Source: Peribolospora baueri (taxonomy: Eukaryota; Basidiomycota; Peribolosporomycetes; Peribolosporales; Peribolosporaceae). From it: a stretch of 64,000 bases of DNA. Positions 21,925 through 32,236 of this stretch are shown here, one piece after another; position 1 is the stretch's first letter; every line of letters begins with the position of its first letter. The stretch spans positions 291,654 to 355,653 of the forward strand of contig JAMDHS010000009.1 in NCBI GenBank assembly GCA_029717555.1, read 5' to 3'. Made by a program: the position numbers and the translations under genes. The notes under the pieces are model-generated. The model was not told where the DNA came from and ran no database searches. It saw nothing but the letters and a program-made list of their open reading frames with translations.

Positions 21925-24064
21925 TCATGGGCCGACGCCATGGTCGTCGCCGTCCTTTCGCGCCGCCGTCGTCCTCGTCGCCGCATCGTCGCTCGACTCC
22001 TCTCCCGGCGTCGTCCGGGGAGCAGCAAAGGCAGATCTTCCTTCCTCCAGCGAACCCTGTAGATGCGGCAGAGGCGTCGCTTCCTTCGGCTTCCGAATCA
22101 CTTTTACCAAGCTCACGTCCTCGACCGGAGCCGCACCGCGGTTCACAGCGGAGGCGGAGCTGCCTCTCCTTTTCGAGGAGCGCGGCATCCTCCGCTCCCC
22201 ACCTTCGACTTCGCCATCGCCTTCTCCTTCGTCGGCACCGGAAGGCGGCCATTCGCCAGCGAGCCCAGACTGGTAATCATCATCGCCCACATCGCTCAAG
22301 CTCTTCGTCGCCTCCTTCCTCAGCTCGTCTAGTCCATCACCGTGCGGTCGGATCGTAGCGCTCGACGGACCCGGACCGTAGCTATAACTAGAATCGATTC
22401 CGGACGCGCCCGTTCGCTCAGGAGAGCGCGCTCGGCTCGATCGACCTGGACCGGAGTCCGAGCCCAATTCGCTGGCTGTCGCGTCCAGGTTGAGCTGGCT
22501 CGGAGGTCCTTGGATCCCGGCAAGTCGAGAGGTACTTCCGCCTGACGGGGAGAGAGGTGGAGAGCCGAGCATTGAACCATAGCCGTTGTCCAGCTTTGTC
22601 GTCGCCACGGCTCCGGACTGTGCCTGTACTTCTCCGGCGGGGGCGGCTTTTGTTCGAGCGGGCGAGGAAGATTGTGAGGGTGGATACAAGTGCTCTTCGT
22701 TGCGACCCGAGGCCGTCATCCGGCCTCGTCGGCTATTCCAACTAGCGCGTTTTCTCCTTCCCCCGACCGCCGCCAGATCCCCATCCGCGCCTTTGGATGG
22801 ACCTTTTGAGGCCTTGCCGTCGTCGATGGCGTTTTCCATGTCATCATCATCGTTGTCGTCCTCTTCGTCCTCGGAGGCAGAACCGAGGAAGTGATGTGCC
22901 TCCTCCGGATCATCCGAGTCTCGGGTCGATTGGGGTGTCGGCTTGGAAACGTCGTTCGAGGGAGTGAAACGGACGATAGAGTCGATGATCCAGAACTGGC
23001 GGTGAGACGGAAAGAAGACGCAGGGGCAGCGAGGAGAGATAAAGCGGAGAGATACGTCAGGAACGACTGGACGAGGAAACGAGCGGATCTCGGGCTCACC
23101 TGTATAACGTTCATGACGAGGGGGAACACCATCATGACAAAGATGACCTGCGCATGGACACTGTTCCCCAACCACTGCAACAGCCAGTCGCCGACGCGAA
23201 AGAGGACGGGGAAGAGGGCGAAGAGGGCGGTAACGACGGCCTTCATGACCGCCAGTGCGAGCAGGTAGACGACAAGCTGACGCAGCCAGTAAGTCATAAA
23301 GGGCCTTGACCGGGAGCCGTACTCGCCAGAGACGAAGCCTTCGAGTTTCAGGCGGTCAGTCAGGAGGTAGCTTAGGAAGCGGAGAGTAACCCAAATGATG
23401 CAAACGCCTGGAGAATGGAAAAGGTGCGTAAGAGAGTGGGTAAAATGGTCTCAGCAATTGGCTGGACGTCGGCTGAAGCACAACTCGGGACGAGGTGGCG
23501 GACATGAGCCGCGCGCGTACCCACCCAAAGTGGTGTCGATGAGGATGTTGAGAAAGTAGAGCACGCAAGGATTGTTCTTGGCGTGGTGAGCGACGAGAGC
23601 GGAAAGGAGGACGTTCATAGAGTGAACGAACAGTTGTCCGAGGCCTTGTTTGGAGACGTCCAGTGCCCTGTGTCATGGGACGACGAGAGTAGATGGCCCA
23701 AGGTAGAGAAGAAACGCTTTGAGCATGCATCGGTCCGGCGGCGTACCGACGCGCATGGGCGTGCTCACCAAATCTTCCATGGCCTCTTGGGCCTTTCCTT
23801 CTGCCTCTTTATGAGCAAGCTCAAGAGCACCATGGCGCCCATTAAAGCCTGCACGCCCAACGCGAACGGGCCCATGAGCCCGCAGTTCTCCTTGTCGATG
23901 TCTGGCAGATCGGGTGCCGGTGAGCCCGTCGTTTCCGACGGATGGGAGGGGAGGAGAAGTGCGCCGGTCGTCGTCGGACTCGCCAGGACGCTCCTGATCT
24001 CGCGCAGGGACGAGGTGGCGACCCATACCGGGCTCGCGGCGGTGACGTTGGCGAAGGGTGACAT
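21925..24064 (-). CDS. STIMATE / TMEM110-family (vacuolar) membrane protein
   Basis: Four exons (24064-23769, 23667-23525, 23407-23100, 22995-21925) give 605 residues. The first 260 or so residues carry about five membrane helices: LMGPFALGVQALMGAMVLLS, LFVHSMNVLLSALVAHH, VLYFLNILIDTTLGVCIIWV, QLVVYLLALAVMKAVVTALF and AQVIFVMMVFPLVMNVIQ. This arrangement, with GLGQLFVHSMNV and WLRQLVVYL, matches fungal vacuolar membrane proteins of the STIMATE family; animal members promote STIM-Orai contact at ER-plasma membrane junctions. The C-terminal 350 residues are acidic, then Ser/Pro-rich and disordered (EDEEDDNDDDDMENA). The start is the first in-frame ATG before the first helix; the open frame extends further upstream without an ATG. 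Confidence 0.8.
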
Positions 24065-24621
24065 CTCTTCGCTCGCCGTGATCGATGTCGAGGCGGGCGT
24101 CGTGGAGAGAGAGAATCGGGTGGATGGCAAAGAGGTGCGCCGCGATGAGGCGGATAGGACGGTAGGGTCGCAAGGCGTTCCAGGTCTACATACCTCCCCG
24201 AAGAGGGGCAGGCGTGAGGGAGGAGAAAGGTGTGAGCAGACGATTCGACAAGTGGTGGGTCATCGCGATGGTTCAAGTCGTCGTCAGCTTCGCTACATAG
24301 CGAACGAACGTTCCTCGAGCTGCGGCGATCGGCGCGCACGTCCTCGCCTAGGAAGTAGGAAGCCAGCTCCCGCTTCCTACCAACACTCATCCCACCAGAA
24401 CGTCGGGCATCCGGACGATGCTCTTGGGCAACCCGCTCGCTTCGCCAGATCATTTGTACGTATATGTGTAGGCGAGCGTATATATGCATCATACGTACGG
24501 TGCATCGGAGCGTGTCGGCTACGAACCAGAGCAAGCGAGGCAGCAAAGGACCGATCACGTCTACTTATACAGTCGATCTATGCACTGACCCTCCAGAGAG
24601 GGCCCATCATCACCTTCGGAA
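24065..24621. other. intergenic region between tandem minus-strand genes
   Basis: About 560 bases. An alternating TACGTATATGTGTAG / TATATATGC tract near 24457-24487 looks like a promoter element for the membrane-protein gene. No gene seen. Confidence 0.4.
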
Positions 24622-26007
24622 TCAGTCCCAGTCCACACCCTCACCCATGAACCCCTCTCCCGTATCGCCCAACCCACCCTTGTCTCTGACGCCCGTCACT
24701 CCGCCGCGCTTGGCACCTTTGAGCTTGGGGTTAGGCATGGACTTGTAGATCTCCCGCATCTGTTAGAGAGGAGAGGAAAACGGGGGCAGGGTCATGGGGG
24801 TGAACGAGGGAGTGAGCGCGGCGAACGGTCGTGAAGAATCAAAATGGCGTTGAGGAAGCGCCGCCCCTCGCTCGCACGCACCTCATTCTTACTCATGGAT
24901 TCCTGCCGACCTTCCTCCTCTTTCCATTGCCTCTCCCTATACATCCCAGGCGTCTCCACGCCTTCCATCCTCAACCTCTCCGTCCGACTGGGAGTTCCAG
25001 ACCTGCTTCCAACGCCCAAGCTCCCCAAGATCCCCTCGCCGCCTTCTCTCCTCTCCTCAAACCGTTCCTTGGCCCGCTCCTTGCGGTACTCGCCCTTCCA
25101 GTCCGTGCGCGCCTCGCGACGCGTCCACTGCGTGCGAGATATGAGCGCCTGTGCAGCAGCAAAGGTGTTGGCGTTCGTGGAGGTAACGGCGGAGGTCGGG
25201 TCTTCCACAGCGGATTTGACGTGAATGTACCAGCTGCGGGCGCACGATTCAGTATCATTGCGAGAACGTCAGTCGGCTTGACCAACGTTCGCGCCAACGC
25301 GTACGGGGACGCAGAGAGATAGGACGCGGAGACGTGCGTACGTACACATGGTTCAATGTAGCGCTGCGCCTCCACCGTTTGTTGACCGCGGAGGCGTTAG
25401 CAAGTGTGCTGATGGGGAGTTCAAGGAAGATGCGTTGGGAGACCTGGAATGAGCGGGGAGAGAGTGAGCGAGGAGGACATGGGCCATTCGCGAGCGACCA
25501 CAAGGAGAGATGAGGGACGGCCATCCTGTGTCAGGGACTGTGGGCAGGAGACAGGAAAGTGGCGAACCCTGAACGGGTCAATCCACTCACCTCGGTTGGG
25601 AATCTGGCCAGGGGATCCGACCTGCTCTTCTCCGCCTTCACTCGCCTCCCCGCAGACCTCCTGGGCGTTGAAGTGCCTGAAGGAGAGGCTGCGCCGGCCA
25701 AGCCACTCCTCTTTCTCTCCTCCTTGCCGGTCCCCATACCAGGGCTACCAGGCCTGCTCAAGTTGAGCGGCGTACCGGCGACGGTACCGGGAGCGGTGGC
25801 GACGGCGACCATCTCATCGTCGGTATCGACCAGCGAAGCGCCGTCGTCCGACACCCTGTCACTGCCCGGACCGGGGGACTCGACAGACTCCCACTCATCG
25901 ATGGCCGCTCGAGTGGCGTCGGTGCTACGCGACGCCATGGGCTGGGCGAGGTCAGCGTCGGACGTAGGGACGCTGGAGGAGAGAACGGAATGGAGGAGGC
26001 TCGACAT
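24622..26007 (-). CDS. F-box protein
   Basis: Four exons (26007-25591, 25443-25346, 25233-24882, 24759-24622) give 334 residues. After a Ser/Thr/Pro-rich leader of about 135 residues, an F-box spans the exon 1-3 joins: RFPTEVSQRIFLELPIS, then LANASAVNKRWRRSATL and NHVWYIHVKS. F-box proteins bind SKP1 and recruit substrates to SCF ubiquitin ligases. The C-terminal half is a charged helix-rich region (RTQWTRREARTDWKGEYRKE), similar in feel to fungal F-box proteins that bind chromatin or RNA, with a short conserved-looking tail MREIYKSMPNPKLKG. No WD or LRR repeats follow, so the substrate is unknown. Confidence 0.75.
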
Positions 26008-26634
26008 GTCCGTTGGACACGTTGGTATGTATGCCTCGCTGACAGGAGGGTGGCAAATGGGTGCCGACCGGATACGTCAGAACGAAAATGAGCAAGCTGG
26101 CTGGCTGGCTGGCTGGCTTCCTGCTCGCTGATGGACAGATGCTGTTACTGGAAACGGCTGTGATATGTTCAAAGTCGATCGAAGCAGAGACGCAAAGAGA
26201 CTCGTGGTAGCGGGGCTTTGGATGGAGGAGGAGGGAGGAAGGAAGGAGGAAGGATTGCGTCTCCGTCCTCTATCCCCGCTCGCCGTCGCCGATCAGATTA
26301 TGACACATACAACTTGGCGCCCCCCACGTGCTCCGTCGCCTCCACCCAGGAAGGGAGGATCGGAGGGGGCAGAGTCGTCGAGTCGCTGGTGGGCTCACAC
26401 AAATTGCTATGAGCTATGGAGAGGAACCAGTTGCCGTCGCAGTTCTGACGAGCACTCGCAGCGAAGGCCGGTCGTCGTCGCCGATGGAGCCTGACCCGGC
26501 GTCGTCATCGTCAAACTCATCCGCACCGGAATTATTAGACAACCACCTCCGCATTCTTCGTCGGCCAGCATCTTCGCCCGTCCGCCGTCTCACCAAGACC
26601 CGCTCTCTAGAACGCTCACCACCATCAACTGACC
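26008..26634. other. divergent promoter region
   Basis: About 630 bases between the F-box gene (leftward) and the hydrolase gene (rightward). A short GCTG repeat (tggctggctggctggctt) lies at about 26098-26116. No gene seen. Confidence 0.45.
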
Positions 26635-28102
26635 ATGGGCCTTTCTGAAACTCATCGCATCGAATCAGGAAACGACGGCGACCCGGCCGTGTACGGTGCC
26701 TCTTCCACACGCGGAGGCGGGGAGGGCGTTTCGAAAAAGACGATCCCCGTGGCCGGACTGCTGGTCAACGTGTTCGGCCTCGACGAGCTCTCCTCTCCCG
26801 ACGCCGGCGTCCCCCGTCCCCAGGTCACCGCGCTCTTCTTCCTCCACGGCCGCAAAGGCTCAGCGAATCACGAGCAAGGTGTCGCTCGTCAGCTGTACGC
26901 AGACATCGTGGCCCGTAGGCAGAAGGAGGGCGGAACGGAGGCGGGACATCGGGACTTGGTGGTGATCGCCTTCGATCAGAGGAACCACGGGAAACGCAAG
27001 GTGGACGAGGGGGCGAATGCAAGTTGGAAGGAAGGGAACGAGATGCATGCGCAGGACATGTATGGCATGTTCCGTGAGTCAGTCGCATTCGCTACCTTTC
27101 CCCTCCAGGTCTCCGACTTCCCTCCGGTCTCTGACGGACGCCTCTCCACTTCCTCTTTTTCATCCAGTCGGGACAGCTTCGGACGTATCCTTCCTCATCG
27201 ATTTTCTACCCTCTTACCTCTTTCCTAACGACGAGCGCGAGATCATCGAATGGGCGTGCGTCGGAAAGAGTCTTGGCGGACATGCGACCTGGGTGGTGCT
27301 GAAAGACGGTAAGTGGACCCGACTCGACCCCGCATATTTTCTTTTCCATGCTTGCACATCATCTTTTGCTTCGACCCCGACATCAGCGTCCAGGTCTTCC
27401 TTGAGCGTGATGGGGGCGGTCCGACTCACACTCCTCTTCCTCTCCCTATCCTCCTTATTTATTTATTTACTTTTTTCAATCCCAAGATCCTCGCGTCCGC
27501 GTTGGCGTTCCCCTCATCGGCAGCCCAGACTACCTCAAGCTCCTAAACCAACGCGCCAAATCATCCGGCCGGACCCTTGAATCTCCCACCTTGCCGCTCT
27601 CCTTGCTCTGGCTCGTGAAGAGCAAAGACCCGGCGTTTTCCCAGTTCGATGTAGAGGACGGGAAGGTGAACCCATTTTGGGGAAAGAAGGTGAGTAATGG
27701 ATTGGAAGAAATGGAGCGACGAAGGAAAATCTTACGATGCGGCCAGCGCGCTACAAATTGGGAAGGGCCGCAGGGGACGCAGTATTGATGACATTCCTAC
27801 GTCTCCTTCATTGCCATCTGTTCTACCGCACCGGGTTGAATCATCCCAACCGTCCGTCCTCCGCTTTCCCCCAGATCCTTATCTGCTCCGGCGCAGACGA
27901 CAAGCTGGTTCGTTGGAGCTACTCGGAAGAGTTCGTTACCAAACTCATACTCGGTCCCGACGGTCAGAAGAAGGTCGTCCTCGAGCCGGGCGTCGGCCAT
28001 GAGGTCACACAGAGTATGTTGAATGAGACGGCGGAGTGGGTTTGGCAGTGGGCCGTCAGAGCCGAGCCAAATGGTGGAGCCGGTCGAGCTGGTGCACCCT
28101 GA
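26635..28102 (+). CDS. alpha/beta hydrolase fold protein
   Basis: Four exons (26635-27073, 27168-27308, 27487-27689, 27875-28102) give 336 residues. The fold landmarks are ALFFLHGRKGSANHE (HG oxyanion region), VVIAFDQRNHGKRK, ACVGKSLGGHATW with the nucleophile Ser in G-K-S-L-G, LICSGADDKLV with the acid Asp, and EPGVGHEVTQ with the catalytic His. The size and the DQRNHG motif place it among small cytosolic fungal hydrolases of unknown substrate; no signal peptide or lid domain is seen. The last intron (27690-27874) is longer than its neighbours but frame and consensus fit. Confidence 0.85.
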
Positions 28103-28406
28103 ATGATTGGCCTTCTCTTCGACAAGCTGGCGCTCCCTAAACTTCACCTGTCATCTCAGCGGTTATAACCTTGCGTCAGGAGGTAGAGCAACAGACGGAA
28201 TACGTGCAGCCATAACGAGATGGGATCGAACGAGCCTGCCGTGACAGGAAAGCAAAAAGCGAATGTAAGAGGAAAACTAGTTGCTGCCCGAGGATGAGGG
28301 AAGATCCGAGAGCGGGTACTGGCGGGAGACGCCTCGCGAGCCGCCTGTTCCATCCGAGCGCTCCCCTCCGTCCTAGTGCTGTGTGAGGCACCTGTTCTTG
28401 GCTCTG

Positions 28407-28577
28407 TTACTTCTTCCACATGTGAATCCACTGTGCAAAAGTTTTTAGGCAAAACGAAGATAACGGACGAGGGATGACTGAACCCGCTGTTGGAGGCCAA
28501 TACAACGGTCCATGCATATAAACCGTATTGCTTTCTCTTTCTGTTGTAGAACTCATCGAGGCTTCCGTGTCCTCCAT
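28407..28577 (-). CDS. possible 56-aa small protein (weak)
   Basis: A single uninterrupted frame from ATG at 28577 to TAA, ending in AQWIHMWKK. It has one moderately hydrophobic stretch and no family match that I know. It sits alone between the hydrolase 3' end and a tRNA gene. Chance cannot be excluded for a frame this short, so I list it only for completeness. Confidence 0.15.
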   Translation of the reverse strand: MEDTEASMSSTTERESNTVYMHGPLYWPPTAGSVIPRPLSSFCLKTFAQWIHMWKK

Positions 28578-28668
28578 TGATTCGGGATCCGTAGTGGGTC
28601 AGCCGCAGCTCAAGTGTTCGTATCCCGAAGGGTTGTCAGATGCATGGGGGATGACGCAACAAGAACAA

Positions 28669-28761
28669 GCCGTCGTGGTTTAGGGGTCATGACGTAATCT
28701 TCACACGCCAGCGAGCTGGTGGAGTGCGGTTAAAACCCCGGTTCGATTCCGGGCGACGGCA
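28669..28761 (+). tRNA. tRNA-Val(CAC) with a 21-base intron
   Basis: Cloverleaf read by eye. Acceptor stem GCCGTCG pairs with CGACGGC (28754-28760), with discriminator A at 28761. The D arm is GTTTAGGGGTCATGAC. The anticodon stem TAATC (28695-28699) pairs with GGTTA (28728-28732). The T arm is CCCGG-TTCGATT-CCGGG. The loop T-T-C-A-C-A is followed by 21 extra bases (28706-28726) before position 38, which is where nuclear tRNA introns sit; the intron itself contains a CCAGC/GCTGG hairpin. Removing it leaves anticodon CAC (Val, GTG codons). A T-run just downstream serves as the Pol III terminator. Confidence 0.85.
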
Positions 28762-28765
28762 GTTA

Positions 28766-28871
28766 ATTTTTGATATTTTTGATATTTTTGATATTTTTGA
28801 TATTTTGATATTTTGATATTTTGTTATTTTGTTATTTTGTTATTTTGTTATTTTTGTTATTTTTGTTATTC
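28766..28871 (+). repeat. T-rich tandem repeat after the tRNA
   Basis: Degenerate short units TTTTTGATA, then TTTTGATA, then TTTTGTTA and TTTTTGTTA run for about 105 bases immediately after the tRNA. The successive change of unit suggests slippage expansion. The first T-run terminates Pol III; the rest is very unlike the GC-rich surroundings. Confidence 0.85.
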
Positions 28872-28977
28872 AGGGTGAGGGGTATTTCTTTTTATTTCTT
28901 TGGGCACGCATCTCCTCTGCACACCTGGCCCCACATTCCCTCCACTCTCCTCCTCCCTCTTGTGCAGTCTCGCAGGG

Positions 28978-30523
28978 ATGGCTTCCCAGACCTTTCGCAT
29001 CGCCGCTGTTCAAGCTGCGCCTGTCTCCTTCTCCCTTGCCGCTTCGATTGACAAGCTGAGCGCCCTGACCGCTCAAGCTGCCTCTCCTCCCCACTCTGCC
29101 TCGCTCGTCGTCTTCCCCGAGGGCTTTCTCTCCGCCTACCCGCGCGGATCAGACTTTGGCGCCGTCGTCGGCTCCCGTACCGATGAGGGCCGGGAATGGT
29201 TCAGGCGGTACCACGAGAGCGCGCTGGACGTCGAGGGCGACGACGAGTCAATGGAGAGGCTCAGGGCGGCGGCGAGGGACAACGGCGTGACGCTGGTGGT
29301 GGGCGTCATCGAGAAGGATGGCAGCGCTAGTTCGACGCTGTATTGCACCGCGTTGATCATCGGGCCCGATGGGAGGCTGTTGGCCAAGCATAGGAAGCTC
29401 ATGCCCACCGGCAGTGAGAGGCTCGTCTGGGGACAGGGCGACGGCTCGGGACTGCAGGTCGTCGAAACGTCGCTGGGAAAGGTGAGCGAGCGAGCGTGTC
29501 TGATGGTGTCGCCGAGGGAGCGTCCGACACGGCCCCCCACCGCACTTGGACTGACATCGGATGGACGGCTTGCCCTGTCGGTCGTGCCTGTGCTTGTCTT
29601 CAGATTGGAGCCGTCATTTGCTGGGAGGTAGGTGGAAATGGATTGGCCACGGTGACCTTGTCTTCGCCAGTCTCGCCGAACGAACCTGATCGACACTCTT
29701 CTGTTTCGCAGAACTACATGCCCCTCCTGAGATACGCAATGTACGCCCAAGGCATAGAGATCTACTGTGCCCCCACGGCGGACCATCGCGACGTGTGGGC
29801 CTCGTCCATGCGACACATAGCCGCCGAAGGGAGGTGCTTCGTCGTGAGCGTGAACCAGTACGCCACAAAGGCCGACTTTCCGGAAGACTATCCCGCCTTC
29901 CTAGGTCAGTCCATCCATCTATAGATCGGTCTACGGGTTTGCCGTTTCGTTCTTCCTACCCCGTCTCTCCGGAGCTTGCGCACGTCCATCTTCCAAGCGT
30001 ATGAACCTGAAGCCTCGCCTCGCTTTGTTCCCTCTGTCGCTCCATCTCGCCCCACCTTCGACACAGGCAAGCCCAACGGCCATGTAGCCACTCCAGGGGG
30101 CTCGCTCATCGTCGGTCCCTTCGGCCAGGTGCTGGCGGGGCCGCTGTGGAACGAGGAGGGCATCCTTGTTGCCGAGGTCGATCGGAAGGAGCTCGCCAGG
30201 GCGCACTATGACTTTGATCCCACCGGGCATTATTCTAGGCCGGTGAGCGCTGAAAAAAAGGATGGGGGGCGATGTCGACGGACAGGGGCGGAAGAAGAGT
30301 CTTTTTCCGTGTCCACAGCCTCTCCAGCGGCGGTGACCACTGGTGCCAGGCTCACGGAATGGCTCGCTGATCATGGTCTTCTCTTCTCTCCCCGTCTTTT
30401 CGCCGCCCCGTCCTTGTATACTCGCCGCGGCACGAACAGGACGTCTTCCACCTCAGCGTCGATAATACCCCCAGGCCGGTCGCGACCTTTTCGACGACGT
30501 CTTCTTCGTCAAGCAAGAATTGA
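28978..30523 (+). CDS. nitrilase (C-N hydrolase family)
   Basis: Five exons (28978-29481, 29604-29627, 29712-29904, 30067-30242, 30440-30523) give 326 residues. It hydrolyses a nitrile to acid and ammonia; cyanide hydratase activity is possible in this family. The Glu-Lys-Cys triad is visible in [28 protein letters not shown] and [14 protein letters not shown]. The order [13 protein letters not shown] at the start and [18 protein letters not shown] near the end match true nitrilases of branch 1. The catalytic Cys sits in a 24-base exon. The Ser-rich tail after [10 protein letters not shown] is not conserved. The ATG chosen begins [12 protein letters not shown], as in homologues. Confidence 0.92.
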
Positions 30524-30919
30524 GCTCGATTGGAGACGGATGGAACCGCGTCTTCCTTCAGTCAGGCATCTCTCCTTTTGGTGTCGTTCGTGGCGGTCAC
30601 ATGTGCGCTAAGGTTTAGGGAAAGGTTTCAAGTTCTGGTTTAGCACGATCGAAAGGTCCTGTCCGTTGTGCACCGACGAGCCTTGGACGAGTGCTCGGAA
30701 GCTTTGCGCGGAAACGTACGCACCAGCGCTCTCGTGTCATCATGAATGTTAGGGCAAAAGCACAGGCAAAGTTACAGGAGCGCCGAGCGATAGCGCGAGG
30801 AGTCGTGATAAGGAGAGGCCATGTGGGACAGGAGAAAGGGGGCGAATGAACAGAGCGGGCAGACTGACGAAGGCAGGGAGGGAGGGGAGGGAGCGATCAA
30901 GTGCTCGTCGCTTGCTCGT
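30524..30919. other. intergenic region between convergent genes
   Basis: About 400 bases, 3' UTRs only; nothing further seen. Confidence 0.5.
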
Positions 30920-31241
30920 TCAGCATTTGCAGCCGGTGCCACACTTGCAGGGGTTGCTATAGCACAGGAACAGGCGAAAGGGACGGGAGAGGATGGAATT
31001 GGGCGAGGCGAGTGTCATTGAGTCTGTGGTCGAACAGGCGAAGGAAGGAGGCGTCGACTCTGATGCCTGAATCAGCATGGCGCGTCACTCACCAGGAGCA
31101 GCCGGAAGAGCCCTGCTGGCCCTCGTCCTTCTCGTCGTTGTAGTTCACGATGGGCTCCTGCAAGAAAGAAGACGGCGGGACGAACGGACGGTGAGATGGT
31201 GTCTGGGCCGCCGTGTGAGCGACGGCCATGGTACTGACCAT
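30920..31241 (-). CDS. small metallothionein-like protein, 34 aa
   Basis: Three exons (31241-31239, 31157-31093, 30956-30920). Exon 1 contributes only the ATG. The spliced product starts M-E-P-I-V-N-Y-N-D-E and ends with GCSCNPCKCGTGCKC and a stop. The Cys pattern C-x-C-x2-C-x-C-x3-C-x-C is that of fungal copper metallothioneins such as the Neurospora protein, here with six Cys in the last 14 residues. It would bind Cu(I) or other soft metals in the cytosol. Without the first splice, an upstream frame gives an alternative 60-plus-residue N-terminus (MVSTMAVAH...), so the start is less certain than the Cys-rich end. No single exon would flag this gene, which is why it is easily missed. Confidence 0.75.
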
Positions 31242-32236
31242 TGCGAAAATGATGATGTGACAGCGACCGACTCGGAGTGAAAGGAGTTGTAAGCCGGAGT
31301 GAAGATGCGACTGAGGGAAGGAACGACGTGAGCGGGGGCGGGGTCCGAATATATATACTTGCTTGCTCGCCCTCGTCGGTCCCACACTTTGAGACGGCTG
31401 GCAACCGAGCCCTTCGTCGGTCGGCAGACGGCCGTCAAACCGATTCCGCGCACTTTACCCTTCTCGTTTCGCCCGAATTTCACCCATTGATAGCGTGCGA
31501 AGGAAACGTGGCGGCTGCAGTCACTGTCTGTCTGGCGCCTGCAAGTCCAGCCGATGGCGGCATCGTGGAAATGCGCATGAGGGAAAATCGCGCGGGGCTC
31601 TGCACGGCCTTGTGTCGCAAGCATGCGGGCGAAGTGGAAGGAGATTTCCACTTTGGACTAGACAAAAGGCCGGGCGGGACGGAATGAATAGACAGTTGTA
31701 CGAGCGCCGCCTTATCGCGAAATCTAATCTCTGGATCAGATCAGCGGCCGGCACGCGAAAAGGATAGTAGCGGCCGCGCACAAGTCTCGCCCCGCTCCAC
31801 CCGGCTCGGATCGACAGGCCCCAAATCGGCCTCGCCTCAGGCTCAGGCCCTTGCAGCGTCTGCCGCTTACGGCGGGGCTAGCTCAAAGCTCATCGCACTC
31901 TGCCAGACGAATCGAATCGGGTGCCTTCCTAACCCTGATCCTACGCAACTCGAAAACGCACAATATTGAATGTCTTCGTCGGTCGTTCCATCTATGGCCA
32001 GGTCCATCCAACCAATCAATGTCATATCCTAGCAAATAACAGCCATGCTTTCCACACGAACCCGGACTACACGATCGTCTTGTCCGCTATCTAAGCAGTT
32101 GAGAAGGGGGCGGGAATCGTTCGACAACAGTCTGCGCCTCAATGGTTGTAGTCATACTGGCGGAAGAATTTCCTGTGTGACGGGAGAGCAAAGCGGATTG
32201 CTGGTCAGATCTAGCTTCATCCTCCAACTCCGGGTC
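31242..32236. other. metallothionein upstream region and 3' flank of CAF16
   Basis: About 1 kb. Apart from the TATA-like element close to the metallothionein gene, only motif-free open frames are seen. Confidence 0.45.
31348..31358 (-). promoter_or_regulatory. TATA-like element upstream of the metallothionein gene
   Basis: An ATATATATA run about 105-115 bases upstream of the metallothionein ATG, in the position expected for a strongly inducible gene. I could not identify a clear copper-responsive element by eye. Confidence 0.4.

Noticed and set aside
23583-24650. 355-residue plus-strand open frame
   Set aside because: It lies antisense to the membrane-protein gene, has no motif, and its length is expected in GC-rich DNA opposite a coding strand.
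26098-26116. CTGG/GGCT tetranucleotide run as a regulatory or mobile feature
   Set aside because: Only four to five units; a simple microsatellite in a promoter region.
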